Below, in pieces: positions 1 through 8,694 of a DNA stretch of 64,000 nt. This stretch comes from Rhodospirillales bacterium. Lineage in GTDB: Bacteria > Pseudomonadota > Alphaproteobacteria > Rhodospirillales > Defluviicoccaceae. Location of the stretch: assembly GCA_016712375.1 (NCBI GenBank), contig JADJRE010000007.1, positions 1-64,000 of the forward strand. Direction: 5' to 3'. The position numbers and the translations under genes are program-made. Position 1 is the stretch's first letter, and each line of letters begins with the position of its first letter. The notes beneath the pieces are model-generated. The model ran no database searches. It was not told where the DNA came from and saw only the letters and a program-made list of their open reading frames with translations.

Positions 1-543
1 CAGCACCGGCCATAGCAATCGCGCCGCCCCTTCGGAAGCGGCGGTATTCAGCACGGAGACTGCCAGCGGTTCCCAAAAGCGGCGATAGAGGGTGCCGCTG
101 ACGTCGACGCACTGGTCCACCGTCCGTCCCGCGTTCGCGCGGGCGAGCGGAAATGCCGCCAGGTATTCGGACAGCCGCGTCCCCGGGATGCGGCGCCGCG
201 CCGATAAAATCCACCATGGGATTCGCCCGCTGCCCGGCTGCACCGTCCAGCGATCTCCAGTTTCGAGATCGACGAACGGAAAGGCGGCGCGGTCCGGTCC
301 AGTCAATCGATCTTCGGCACCGATGCGTCGCAAGTAGGCGGTGAGCGACGTGTTGCCGCTCAGGACAAGATGGTTGCCGTTGTCGATGGTCCGCTGCAGC
401 GTGTCATCGAAGAACGATCGGCAGCGGCCGCCGGCTCGTCCCGCTTGATCATAAAGCCTGACCCGCCGGCCGGCACAGACCAACTCCACCGCGGCGGAGA
501 GCCCGGCCAGCCCTCCGCCGACGACGTGCACCAGGCCTCCCAC
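1..543 (-). CDS. hpnE: Hydroxysqualene dehydroxylase HpnE (partial, C-terminus beyond left edge)
   Basis: FAD-dependent amine-oxidase-fold enzyme that converts hydroxysqualene to squalene in the HpnCDE route to hopanoids. The N-terminus shows the dinucleotide-binding pattern VVGGGLAGLSAA, followed about 30 residues later by GRAGGRCRSF, as in this family. It starts at a GTG (543) that directly abuts the TGA of hpnD; a second in-frame GTG at 531 is also possible. Only about 180 of the usual 400-plus residues are present because the gene runs off the window. The position right after hpnD supports the assignment. Identity is from the fold motif plus context, so the name is likely but rests on a partial gene. 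Confidence 0.85.
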   Translation of the reverse strand, partial: MGGLVHVVGGGLAGLSAAVELVCAGRRVRLYDQAGRAGGRCRSFFDDTLQRTIDNGNHLVLSGNTSLTAYLRRIGAEDRLTGPDRAAFPFVDLETGDRWTVQPGSGRIPWWILSARRRIPGTRLSEYLAAFPLARANAGRTVDQCVDVSGTLYRRFWEPLAVSVLNTAASEGAARLLWPVL

Positions 544-1419
544 TCAAACGAATCCGTATCGCAGCGCCACCCAGAGCTTTTCAGCCCGAGACACAGAGAC
601 TGGTTCCGCCCAGCGCCGCCAGCCGCGGCCCGCCAACCTGTCGAACGTCCGCCGGTACACCTGCATCATGATGACTGCTGGCCGCACCCGCTTCCGATCG
701 CATTGGCTAGCGACCCTCGCCGCCTCATTGAAACGCCGTAGCGCCAACGACGCGATCTTTTCGCAAACCTCCATTACATCCGGATGCCGCAGGGCCCTTT
801 CAGCATCAGCGGTTTCGACGATGCCATGCGCGCGCAGCAGGTCTTCGGGCAGATAGAGGCGATCGCGGGCGGCGTCCTCTTTCAGGTCACGCAGAATGTT
901 GGTCAGCTGCAAGGCCTCGCCGAGGGCCGCCGATAGCTGGTCGCCGAAGGGTTCCGGCACGCCGAAGATGCGCACCGACAGGCGCCCCACGGCACAGGCC
1001 ACGCGGTCGCAATATAGATGCAGCTCGGGGAGATCCGCGATGCGGATGCGCGGGGCGGCGTCCATCTCCATGCCGTCGATGACAGCAAGAAAGTCTTCGT
1101 GGCGCAACCCGAACCGTTCGACCGGATCCTGCAGCGCCACGCTTACCGGCTTTGCGGCGCGGCCGGCGTAAAGGTGGTCGATTTCTTCACGCCACTCCTG
1201 CAGGGCGCGACGCTTATCGTCAATCGGCCCCGGCTCGTCGGCGATGTCGTCAACCTCGCGGCAGAAAGCGTAGACCGCGAACATGGCTCGCCGCTTCTCG
1301 GGTGGGAGAAACCGCATTGCCCAATAGAACGATGTGCCCGACCTTCGGACCACCGTCTCGATGTAATCGATGGACGCGGGGGCCGGAACCACCGCCGCCG
1401 ATGCCGTGCTTCCGTTCAT
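544..1419 (-). CDS. hpnD: Presqualene diphosphate synthase HpnD
   Basis: Squalene/phytoene-synthase family enzyme of 291 residues, the expected length. It joins two farnesyl diphosphates to presqualene diphosphate. Both Asp-rich metal and diphosphate motifs are visible: DDIAD at residues 57-61 and NILRDLKED at about 174-182, followed by RDRLYLP. The ATG overlaps the hpnB stop (ATGA at 1416-1419) and the stop abuts the hpnE start, so hpnB, hpnD and hpnE look translationally coupled. HpnD rather than HpnC because of the complete second motif and the direct link to hpnE. High confidence. Confidence 0.93.
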   Translation of the reverse strand: MNGSTASAAVVPAPASIDYIETVVRRSGTSFYWAMRFLPPEKRRAMFAVYAFCREVDDIADEPGPIDDKRRALQEWREEIDHLYAGRAAKPVSVALQDPVERFGLRHEDFLAVIDGMEMDAAPRIRIADLPELHLYCDRVACAVGRLSVRIFGVPEPFGDQLSAALGEALQLTNILRDLKEDAARDRLYLPEDLLRAHGIVETADAERALRHPDVMEVCEKIASLALRRFNEAARVASQCDRKRVRPAVIMMQVYRRTFDRLAGRGWRRWAEPVSVSRAEKLWVALRYGFV

Positions 1420-2636
1420 TGCGGGCCGACCGGCTCCGTCACCGATCCCGCCTCTCGGGGCGCGTCGAGCGCCGCGTCCGCCTCGAAACTTCGTCCCTTC
1501 CAGATACCCCCGCGCCCCTGCCAGCTTAGCCTCGCAGAATCGATGGTCATCAGGACATAAAGGCAGGCGGCGACGGGCAGCAGCAGACTCCAGGCGAGAG
1601 AGCGGCGGTAGAGCGTCAGGGTTGGCGCGAAGCTTGCTGCCATCATCAACCAGGCGACAAGGCCCAGCATCGCCAGCTGGATGCTACCACCGGCCATCCA
1701 AAGCAACACCGACAGCGGCGGTATCACGTAGAGCACCAGCATTCCAATGACCGTCGCCAGCAACTTGCCCGACGAGTGGTTAAGCTGGGTGAATGCAGTG
1801 CGCGCAATCATCGACCAGACGTCGCGCAAGCGCGGATAAAGGCGCAGGCTGCGGGTCTCCTCCGCCAAGCCAAGCCAAATCGCGCCACCGTACTGCTTGA
1901 TCCGGGCTGCCAGTGCGCAGTCGTCGATAAGCTGGCCGCGGATCGTGGCAATGCCGCCCGCAGCCTGAAGGGCAGTGGTTCTAATCAGCATGCAACCGCC
2001 GGCCGCCGCCGCTTCTGACCGGCTTCGATCGTTTACCCAAGGGAACGGGTAGAGCTTCTGGAAAAAAAAGATGAATGGAGGCACAAGCAGTCGTTCCCAA
2101 AACGTTTCACAGCGCAGCCGCACCATCAGCGATACGAGATCCTGTCGCTCGTTCTCCGCAAGAGCAACCAAGCGCCTGACGTTGCTGGGATCATGCTCGA
2201 TGTCGGCGTCGGTGAGCAAAAGGAATTCCGTCCCCAGCACGTTTTCAAGGGCGCAGTTAACTCCCTGATGCACCGCCCATAGCTTGCCTGTCCAGCGCTT
2301 TGGTAGCGGCGCTCCAGGTATAACGACAAGGCGAGGATCATCCGCCGCGGCCCGCAAGGCCTCGGCCGTGGTCCCATCGGTGGAATTATCGTCGACAACG
2401 ACGATGCGAAAAGGGCCGGGGTAATCCTGGTTCAGTAGTGATCGGACCGCGCGGCCGATACTTTCAGCTTCGTTTCGGGCCGGAACGACGGCCGTTACCT
2501 GGGGCCATATGGCTAGCGGCTTGGGAGAAGCAGGCAAGCGCTGATCGGCCCGCCAGAATCCACCTCGCCGAAAGCGCAAGCAGATCCAGCCAAGAATGGA
2601 CGACAATGCGATCGCAAGCAGGATTGTGTCGAGCAT
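1416..2636 (-). CDS. hpnB: Hopene-associated glycosyltransferase HpnB
   Basis: Family 2 glycosyltransferase of 406 residues with one N-terminal membrane helix (about residues 3-20) and several C-terminal hydrophobic helices (about 310-385). The GT-A core has VVPARNEAESIG (50-61), VVDDNSTDG (80-88) and the metal-binding TDADIE (142-147). I start at ATG 2636, five bases after the hpnC stop; the open frame extends further upstream but only across hpnC. The HpnB family is found in hopanoid loci and is thought to modify the hopanoid side chain; the substrate is unproven. Its place between hpnC and hpnD fits that role. Confidence 0.88.
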   Translation of the reverse strand: MLDTILLAIALSSILGWICLRFRRGGFWRADQRLPASPKPLAIWPQVTAVVPARNEAESIGRAVRSLLNQDYPGPFRIVVVDDNSTDGTTAEALRAAADDPRLVVIPGAPLPKRWTGKLWAVHQGVNCALENVLGTEFLLLTDADIEHDPSNVRRLVALAENERQDLVSLMVRLRCETFWERLLVPPFIFFFQKLYPFPWVNDRSRSEAAAAGGCMLIRTTALQAAGGIATIRGQLIDDCALAARIKQYGGAIWLGLAEETRSLRLYPRLRDVWSMIARTAFTQLNHSSGKLLATVIGMLVLYVIPPLSVLLWMAGGSIQLAMLGLVAWLMMAASFAPTLTLYRRSLAWSLLLPVAACLYVLMTIDSARLSWQGRGGIWKGRSFEADAALDAPREAGSVTEPVGPQ

Positions 2637-2640
2637 GGCC

Positions 2641-3495
2641 TCACAAGATCGACAGAGCGGCGCCGCGAATACAGCACCAGAGGAAGGCGGGTTTACCAAG
2701 AGCAACTCGCTTTGCCAGCGGGTCCTCGCGTCGCAGGCGCATCGACAGCTTGCGGGCAATGGCAATGATTGCCGCCGACTCCATGGCCAGACGCCGTGAG
2801 CGTAGCCCCCGAGGCAAAGCCGCTGCATCGGTCAGCAGCGTGTCAACACCTTCAAGGCAGCGGTCAATTACCCGGCGCAGCGGCGGCGTCAGCGCAGGGC
2901 GCTCAAGATCGTCGATCGTTGCTCCCTCGAACGTCAGCCAGTCTGCCGGTAGATAGACGCGATCCAGGCTGCGGTAATCATCGACGCAGTCCTGCAAGTG
3001 GTTGAGTACCTGCAGAGCGTTACAAAGGGCATCAGAGGCCGCGTAGCCATCGCGGTGTCCGCCGTGCAGGTCGAGCAGGAATCGGCCCACAGGCGCCGCC
3101 GAGCGATCGCAGTAGTCCATTAGCTCGGCCCAGCTGGCGTAGCGTGTCTTCACCGCGTCCTGCTTGAAGGCGGAGATCAGGTCGAGGCAATGGCGGTTGG
3201 CAATGCCGGTCTGCTGAAGACACCGTCGCATGGCATGCGCTTTGGCGTAGCGTGGATCATCGCCGATTTCGCCCCGCAGCGCCTGGGAGAAGCCGTCAAG
3301 CCGCGCGACCTTCGCTTCAGGGGCAAGATCAGCGTTATCCGCGATGTCGTCGATCGCGCGGGCATAGGCGTAGAAGATGGCGACATGCGGTCGTAGTGCC
3401 GCAGGCAACAGGAATGAGCCCACCGGAAAGTTCTCGTAGGCAGCATCCTTGCCTGACGGAACCTCGACGGCGCTCTGCTGACTCGCGTCCGGCAT
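2641..3495 (-). CDS. hpnC: Hydroxysqualene synthase HpnC
   Basis: Squalene/phytoene-synthase family protein of 284 residues that converts presqualene diphosphate to hydroxysqualene. First Asp motif AIDDIAD (47-53) is intact; the second is HLQDCVDDYRS (167-176), the variant form usual in HpnC. The start at ATG 3495 follows a GAGG ribosome site and gives the expected N-terminal context before AYENFPVGSFLLP, which is typical of HpnC. Longer upstream starts would overlap hpnM. The gene lies 31 bases after hpnM and four bases before hpnB in one apparent operon. Confidence 0.92.
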   Translation of the reverse strand: MPDASQQSAVEVPSGKDAAYENFPVGSFLLPAALRPHVAIFYAYARAIDDIADNADLAPEAKVARLDGFSQALRGEIGDDPRYAKAHAMRRCLQQTGIANRHCLDLISAFKQDAVKTRYASWAELMDYCDRSAAPVGRFLLDLHGGHRDGYAASDALCNALQVLNHLQDCVDDYRSLDRVYLPADWLTFEGATIDDLERPALTPPLRRVIDRCLEGVDTLLTDAAALPRGLRSRRLAMESAAIIAIARKLSMRLRREDPLAKRVALGKPAFLWCCIRGAALSIL

Positions 3496-3526
3496 GACCA
3501 AGCCTCGTGCAGTCGCAAGGACGGCT

Positions 3527-4161
3527 TCAGGTCGGCTGCCGCACGCGGCGGCGCATCTCGTCGAGTAGACCAGAGAGCGCGCCGCCATTGCTGCGAATTA
3601 CCGAGGCAAAATCGGAGCGCTGTGTCTGGCCCATACTGACCCCCTCGACAATGACGTCGACGATCTTAAACGATGGCGGCACGCGACGCACTCGCCAGCC
3701 TACCTGGACTGGCGCTCCAGCCGGCCGGGTGATTTCCGAATAGACCACGACATCATCGCTTTCCTTATCGACCAGCGCGCTGGTCACACGCAGTCGCTCA
3801 CCCGAATAGCGGCTAAAACGATCGACGTATGTAACGACAATAAGTTCCTCAAATAGTGCAAGGTATTCCGACCGCTCCTCCGGCGATGCGGTGCGCCAGT
3901 GACGGCCGAGCACGAACTGGCCGATCGTTGGTACTGCGAAGTTGGCGGTCAGCAGCGTGCGAGCCCTCGCTTCTCGCTCTTCACGAGAGATGCCGGGCGC
4001 CGTCAGCGCGGCGATCGCCTGCTCCGACAGATTTTCGATGAACACTTTGGCTTCCGCACCTGAATCAGCGGCAGCGGCCGGGGATGCGACGAAAAAACCA
4101 CGGCAGCGAGCCCGGCGAGTATGGTGCGGCGCGACAGACCGATACGGCGAATCGTCATCAT
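3527..4161 (-). CDS. hpnM: Hopanoid-associated MlaC/Ttg2D-like periplasmic protein HpnM (frameshift in the signal peptide)
   Basis: MlaC-type phospholipid/sterol-carrier domain, about 205 residues if the frame is repaired. It probably moves lipid or hopanoid across the periplasm. The mature domain reads cleanly from about position 4060 to the stop. The signal peptide (MMTIRRIGLSRRTILAGLAA, with a twin Arg) lies in another frame starting at ATG 4161. The frames meet at a run of six A on the plus strand (4092-4097); one more base would give a natural signal peptide ending in an Ala-rich cleavage region. Upstream of hpnC, as in other hopanoid loci. Sequencing error is the simplest explanation; slippage or a true mutation is possible. 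Confidence 0.78.
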
Positions 4162-4385
4162 TTTGGGGCTGCAGCTCCTCATGGACAGCGATGCGATTTC
4201 CAAGGGTCAGATCGAGGTAAACTTCGCTCTCGCCTGTTTTGGCTTTGACTTGTCACTTGAAGCTCTTGGGAACCTACAGCTCTAAGAGGTAGCGTCCGCT
4301 TGATCACAAGGCAAGATCGGGCACGGGCGACGGATTTGCCGGTCGATCATCAAGGATCATGGCAAGCGCGCATTCGCGTCCGCCC

Positions 4386-5471
4386 CTATTTTTGATAAAG
4401 CGGCAAAAAGGCGGCCGCCTCCCACGGTTTATAGGCCTCTTCGAACGTTCGCTGCGAGTTCAGGACTTTCTTGAACATCGCGTCCTTTGCCGCCTCCTCG
4501 GCCAGCACCTCCTCGGTCGCTTTCTTCAACGAGGCGAGGATTTCCGGCGACAGGCTTAAGGTGGCGATGCCGGTCTCCTTGTGGCGCTTAAGCACCTCTC
4601 CCTGCAGGCTCTCAGACTTGGCCAAAGAATATGTAACAGCGGCCATGCAGGTCGTTTCAATCAACGCCTGCGTTTGTGCAGTGATCCTATCCCACGCGCT
4701 CTTGCTGATGTATAGCGCCTGCGCCGTCGTCGGCTGATGCCAGCCCGGGAAGTAGTTATACTTTGTTCCTTTAAAGAAGCCGATCTGCTCGTCGACGCTG
4801 GGGATCGAAAACTCGGCTGCGTCAACCTCGCCCTTTTCGAGAGCCTGTGGCAATGCTCCCGCCGACATCATGATGACGTTTGCACCAACCTTTTGCATGA
4901 CCTTGGCGCCGAGGCCGGCAAAGCGGATCTTGAGGCCTTTCAATTGGTCAATCGATTTCAGCTCGAACCGGAACCACCCGGCTGATTCGGGGCCTACGAT
5001 TCCGCACAACACCGGGACAATGTTGAACGGCGCCCAGACTTCACTTGCCAGCTCCTTGCCGCCACCGAAGTAGTACCAGGCGATGTATTCGGCAGCATTC
5101 ATGCCGAAAGGCTTGGCGCCGAACAGCACCGAGGATGGCACCTTACTCGCCTCGTAGCCAATCCAGGTGTAGCCGGCCTCGGTCTTACCAGATGACACGG
5201 CGTCGAAAATCTGGTTGCCGGGTACCAGCTTGCCGGGCTCGATCACCTCGAACTTCACCGCGCCGGCAGTCATTTCGTCGAGTCGCTGCGCCACCCAGGG
5301 CAGCGTATCACCGAGCACTTGCAGGCTTGACGAGAAAGCGATGGGGACCGCCCAGCGCACCTGCTCCTTCGCCTGAGCAACCGCGCTTGAGGAAAAAGCG
5401 ACGGCCGTTGTCACCGCGATGGTCAAGGCCATCGCCCTGATCGGACTCCACTTGTCGCTGAAAAATCGCAT
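4386..5471 (-). CDS. TRAP transporter substrate-binding protein, DctP family
   Basis: Periplasmic binding protein of 361 residues. An N-terminal signal peptide (hydrophobic segment about 12-32 ending AVAQA) is followed by the DctP fold. Typical stretches are WVAQRLDEMTAGAVKFEV, GLKIRFAGLGAKVMQKVGA with its substrate-contacting Arg, and ALPQALEKGEVDAAE near the middle. ATG 5471 follows a strong GGAGGCGAAG ribosome site; the longer frame upstream lacks one. No DctQ or DctM permease genes are adjacent, so it is an orphan binding protein or its permease lies elsewhere. The substrate is unknown; family members often bind carboxylates, and the signature resembles the TAXI/mannitol-chloroaromatic branch only loosely. 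Confidence 0.85.
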   Translation of the reverse strand: MRFFSDKWSPIRAMALTIAVTTAVAFSSSAVAQAKEQVRWAVPIAFSSSLQVLGDTLPWVAQRLDEMTAGAVKFEVIEPGKLVPGNQIFDAVSSGKTEAGYTWIGYEASKVPSSVLFGAKPFGMNAAEYIAWYYFGGGKELASEVWAPFNIVPVLCGIVGPESAGWFRFELKSIDQLKGLKIRFAGLGAKVMQKVGANVIMMSAGALPQALEKGEVDAAEFSIPSVDEQIGFFKGTKYNYFPGWHQPTTAQALYISKSAWDRITAQTQALIETTCMAAVTYSLAKSESLQGEVLKRHKETGIATLSLSPEILASLKKATEEVLAEEAAKDAMFKKVLNSQRTFEEAYKPWEAAAFLPLYQK

Positions 5472-5645
5472 ACTTCGCCTCCGAAGCCGATTCGTTCGTT
5501 GACATTGAAGAGACCGGAGGGCGACCGATTGCCGCATCTCCCGCCATTAGCTTATTCTCGATACTCTCAGTCGAGCTGCCAGAAATCAACAATTGCAACG
5601 TGTATACGACGACCCGGCCAGGAGAGGGCGGAGTGACGCGCAGCC

Positions 5646-7223
5646 TCAGAAGCGGAGTGCCTTCACCCGCATGACGTTTGGCAACGCGCGCACCTGCTCC
5701 AGGATTTCTTCGCTCGGCTCCTCGTCTATCTCGATCAGCGCGATGGCGTTCCCGCCAGCCTGGTCGCGGCCCAGATTGAAGGTAGCGATGTTGATGCCGG
5801 CATCGCCCAGCACGGAGCCGAGCCGGCCGATCAGGCCGGGGCGATCACGGTTGGTAACCAGCAGCATGTGCGGGCGCAGCCGCGCATCCATTGGCACGCC
5901 CTTGATCTCAACGATGCGCGGCTGGTCGCCGTTGAACAAGGTGCCGCAGATGCTGCGGCTCTGCACCTGGGTTACCACAGTGAGCCGGATCATCGTCTGG
6001 TAGGCAGACGCGGCTTCGCGAGTCACCTCGGTGACGGCGATACCGCGCGCCTTGGCGATGCTGGGGGCGTTGACCATGTTCACGGTCTCAGTCTGTGGCG
6101 CCAGCAATCCTTCCAGCAGCAGTGCGGTCAGCGGCTTCTGATTCACCCCCGCGACATGCCCTTCATACTCGATGGTCGCCGAGACCACGGCGGTCTCCAC
6201 AAGCTGACCCATCAGCCTGCCGATCTGCCGCGCGAGGCTCATGTACGGCTTCAGCTTCGGCATTTCCTCGGCGCTGACGGAGGGCATGTTGAGTGCATTG
6301 ACCACGGCTCCCGTCAGCAGAAAGTCCGCCATCTGCTCGGCGACCTGGAGAGCGACCTTTTCCTGGGCTTCGACCGTCGACGCGCCGAGATGCGGCGTAG
6401 CGACCACTTGCGGCAGGCCAAAAAGCGGGCTGGCGCGCGCCGGTTCCTCCGCGAACACGTCGAGTGCCGCGCCGGCGACGTGGCCCGCTTCGATCGCCGC
6501 TTTGAGATCCGCCTCGACTACGAGCGCACCCCGGGCGCAGTTGACGATGCGCACGCCGAATTTCATCTTGGCCAGCGAGGTGGCGTTGATCATCCCGCGC
6601 GTCGCCTCGGTCGCCGGCACGTGCAGGGTGATAAAGTCCGCCCGCGCATAGAGCTGCTCGAGCTCGACCTTCTCGACGCCCAGCGTCTCCGCCCGCTCCG
6701 CCGAGAGGTAGGGATCGTTGGCGATCACCTTCATTTTCAAGCCGCGCGCCCGGTCGGCGACGACGCCGCCGATATTGCCACAACCGACGATACCCAGCGT
6801 CTTGCCGGCCAGCTCGACGCCCATGAATCGCGATTTCTCCCATTTGCCAGCATGTGTCGACGCGTTGGCGGCGGGAATCTGCCGGGCGAGCGCGAACAGC
6901 ATGGCGAGAGCGTGCTCGGCGGTAGTGATGGAGTTACCGAACGGTGTGTTCATCACCACGATGCCGCGGCCGGTGGCGGCTGCGACGTCAACATTATCGA
7001 CGCCGATACCGGCGCGGCCGATCACCTGCAGCCGGGAAGCGGCACCGATGATGTCTGCGCTGACCTTCGTTGCCGACCGCACGGCCAAGCCGTGGTAGTC
7101 GCCGATGATCGCTTTCAGCGCGTCCGGCGCCAGGCCCGTCCGAACATCCGCGTCGATGCCGCGGGATCGAAAGATCTCGGCGGCCTGGGGACTCATCGCG
7201 TCAGAAATCAGAACCTTGGGCAT
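5646..7223 (-). CDS. serA: D-3-phosphoglycerate dehydrogenase SerA
   Basis: First enzyme of phosphorylated serine biosynthesis (3-phosphoglycerate to 3-phosphohydroxypyruvate, NAD-dependent). It is the long type, about 525 residues. Visible are the substrate domain, the Rossmann motif LGIVGCGNIGGVVADRARG (with GxGxxG), FITLHVPATEATRGMI, the active-site-region TPHLGAST, an intervening domain, and a C-terminal ACT domain starting near MLLVTNRDRPGLIGRLG that can sense serine. I chose ATG 7223 because MPKVLISD is the usual family N-terminus; ATG 7244 and TTG 7256 (better ribosome site, AGGGCGAG) are alternatives. It lies about 100 bases after serC on the same strand, so the pair is probably co-transcribed. 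Confidence 0.95.
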   Translation of the reverse strand: MPKVLISDAMSPQAAEIFRSRGIDADVRTGLAPDALKAIIGDYHGLAVRSATKVSADIIGAASRLQVIGRAGIGVDNVDVAAATGRGIVVMNTPFGNSITTAEHALAMLFALARQIPAANASTHAGKWEKSRFMGVELAGKTLGIVGCGNIGGVVADRARGLKMKVIANDPYLSAERAETLGVEKVELEQLYARADFITLHVPATEATRGMINATSLAKMKFGVRIVNCARGALVVEADLKAAIEAGHVAGAALDVFAEEPARASPLFGLPQVVATPHLGASTVEAQEKVALQVAEQMADFLLTGAVVNALNMPSVSAEEMPKLKPYMSLARQIGRLMGQLVETAVVSATIEYEGHVAGVNQKPLTALLLEGLLAPQTETVNMVNAPSIAKARGIAVTEVTREAASAYQTMIRLTVVTQVQSRSICGTLFNGDQPRIVEIKGVPMDARLRPHMLLVTNRDRPGLIGRLGSVLGDAGINIATFNLGRDQAGGNAIALIEIDEEPSEEILEQVRALPNVMRVKALRF

Positions 7224-7329
7224 TGGCTGTCGTTCCGTTGTCATCACTGTCGTCAAGGCTCGCCCTGACGAACGAGAGGGAAGGTTGGTTGGGGCGGATG
7301 AAGGGAGCGGCTTGGCCGATAGGTGTCCT

Positions 7330-8504
7330 TCAGGCCGCGACCAGTTCGGCAGAGGTCACTGCCCACGCCCAGTCGAGCCAGGGGAACAGGGCTTCCAGGT
7401 CGGACGTCTCCACCGTCGCCCCGGCCCACAGCCGCAAGCCCGGCGGCGCATCCCGGTAGGATCCGATATCGAAACCGGCACCCTCCTCCTCGACCAGCGT
7501 TGCCAGCCGTTTAGCAACGACGGCGCGGCGGTCGGCTGGCAGCGCCGCGAACCGCGGATCCACCAGCTTCAGGCAAACAGAAGTTCGCGACCGGAACGCC
7601 TTGCTCTCGGCCAGGAAGTCAACCCACGGCGTCGCCGCCACCCACCGCTCAGTTGCCGCAAGGTTGGCTTTTGCCCGAGCAACCAGCGCCGGCAGGCCGC
7701 CGATGCCTTCAGCCCAGCGCAGACCGTCCAGGGCATCTTCCACCGCCAACATCGATGGCGTGTTGATCGTCTCGCCGGCGAAGATGCCTTCCACCAGTTT
7801 GCCGCCCTTGGTCATACGGAAGAGCTTTGGCAGGGGCCAGGGGGGCGACCAGGTCTCCAGACGCTCGACGGCGCGGGGCGACAGCGCCAGCATGCCGTGC
7901 TGTGCTTCGCCGCCCAGGACCTTCTGCCACGACCATGTGACGACATCCAGTTTTGCCCATGGCAAATCGTAGGCGAACGCCGCCGACGTCGCATCACACA
8001 GCGTCAAACCTTCGCGCGCCTCGTCAATCCAGTCTCCGTCCGGCACGACAACGCCCGAGGTGGTACCGTTCCAGGTAAAGACGACATCCCGAGCGCAATC
8101 GACCTGTGTCAGGTCTGGCAGGCGGCCGTAGTCGGCAGTGAGCGCGCGCACGTCGGCGAGCTTCAGTTGCTTGCGGACGTCGGTGATCCACTGCTCGCCG
8201 AAACTCTCCCAAGCGAGCATGTCGACGCCACGCGCCCCCAGCAGCGTCCACATCGCCATTTCGATCGCGCCGGTGTCAGACGCGGGGACGATGCCGAGCC
8301 GCCAGTCGTCGGGCAGGCCGAGTAATACCCGGGAGCGGAAATCACCTCGGCAAGCTTCGCCTTGCCGGGCTTGGCACGGTGCGAGCGACCAAGAACGGCG
8401 CCCTGCAACGCCTCCAGCGTCCAGCCGGGACGCTTGGCGCAGGGACCGGAGGAAAAACAGGGGTTGGCCGGCCGGACTGGCGGCCGCGCGAGCGGGGTCA
8501 TCAT
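7330..8504 (-). CDS. serC: Phosphoserine aminotransferase SerC (one frameshift near 8338-8346)
   Basis: PLP-dependent transaminase making O-phosphoserine from 3-phosphohydroxypyruvate. The N-terminal part begins at ATG 8504 (or 8501) after GGGAG and contains [15 protein letters not shown] and [17 protein letters not shown]. The rest reads in another frame from about 8338 and contains [20 protein letters not shown], the PLP-lysine region [10 protein letters not shown] and [10 protein letters not shown]. Joined, it is about 390 residues, the length of this alphaproteobacterial SerC subgroup. The frames meet at GTGATTTCC on the coding strand, where one base appears missing. The shift in an otherwise perfect, normally essential gene suggests sequencing error. 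It is followed by serA. Confidence 0.88.
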
Positions 8505-8538
8505 GATCTAAGCTCCCATCCTTGCAGATGGGTCGCGG

Positions 8539-8565
8539 CCCGTCGGGAGGCCGTGGCCCGGCGGG
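8539..8565 (-). promoter_or_regulatory. Leader hairpin upstream of serC (possible serC RNA motif)
   Basis: On the serC coding strand, CCCGCCGGG and CCCGACGGG can pair across a nine-base loop, a nine-pair stem with one mismatch, ending 34 bases before the serC ATG. A conserved serC leader RNA is known from alphaproteobacteria; whether this hairpin belongs to it is my inference from position only. Confidence 0.4.
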
Positions 8566-8694
8566 TTTATAGGGCTGCCCCCGGTCTGGTCAAACCCTCC
8601 ATCGGCTGAAGGCCGCCGGCCAGCGCTCAGGCCATCACTTCGCAATGTCCCTGCAAGGCCGGACCCAAATCTACGGAACGGGAGTCTGCCCCGC

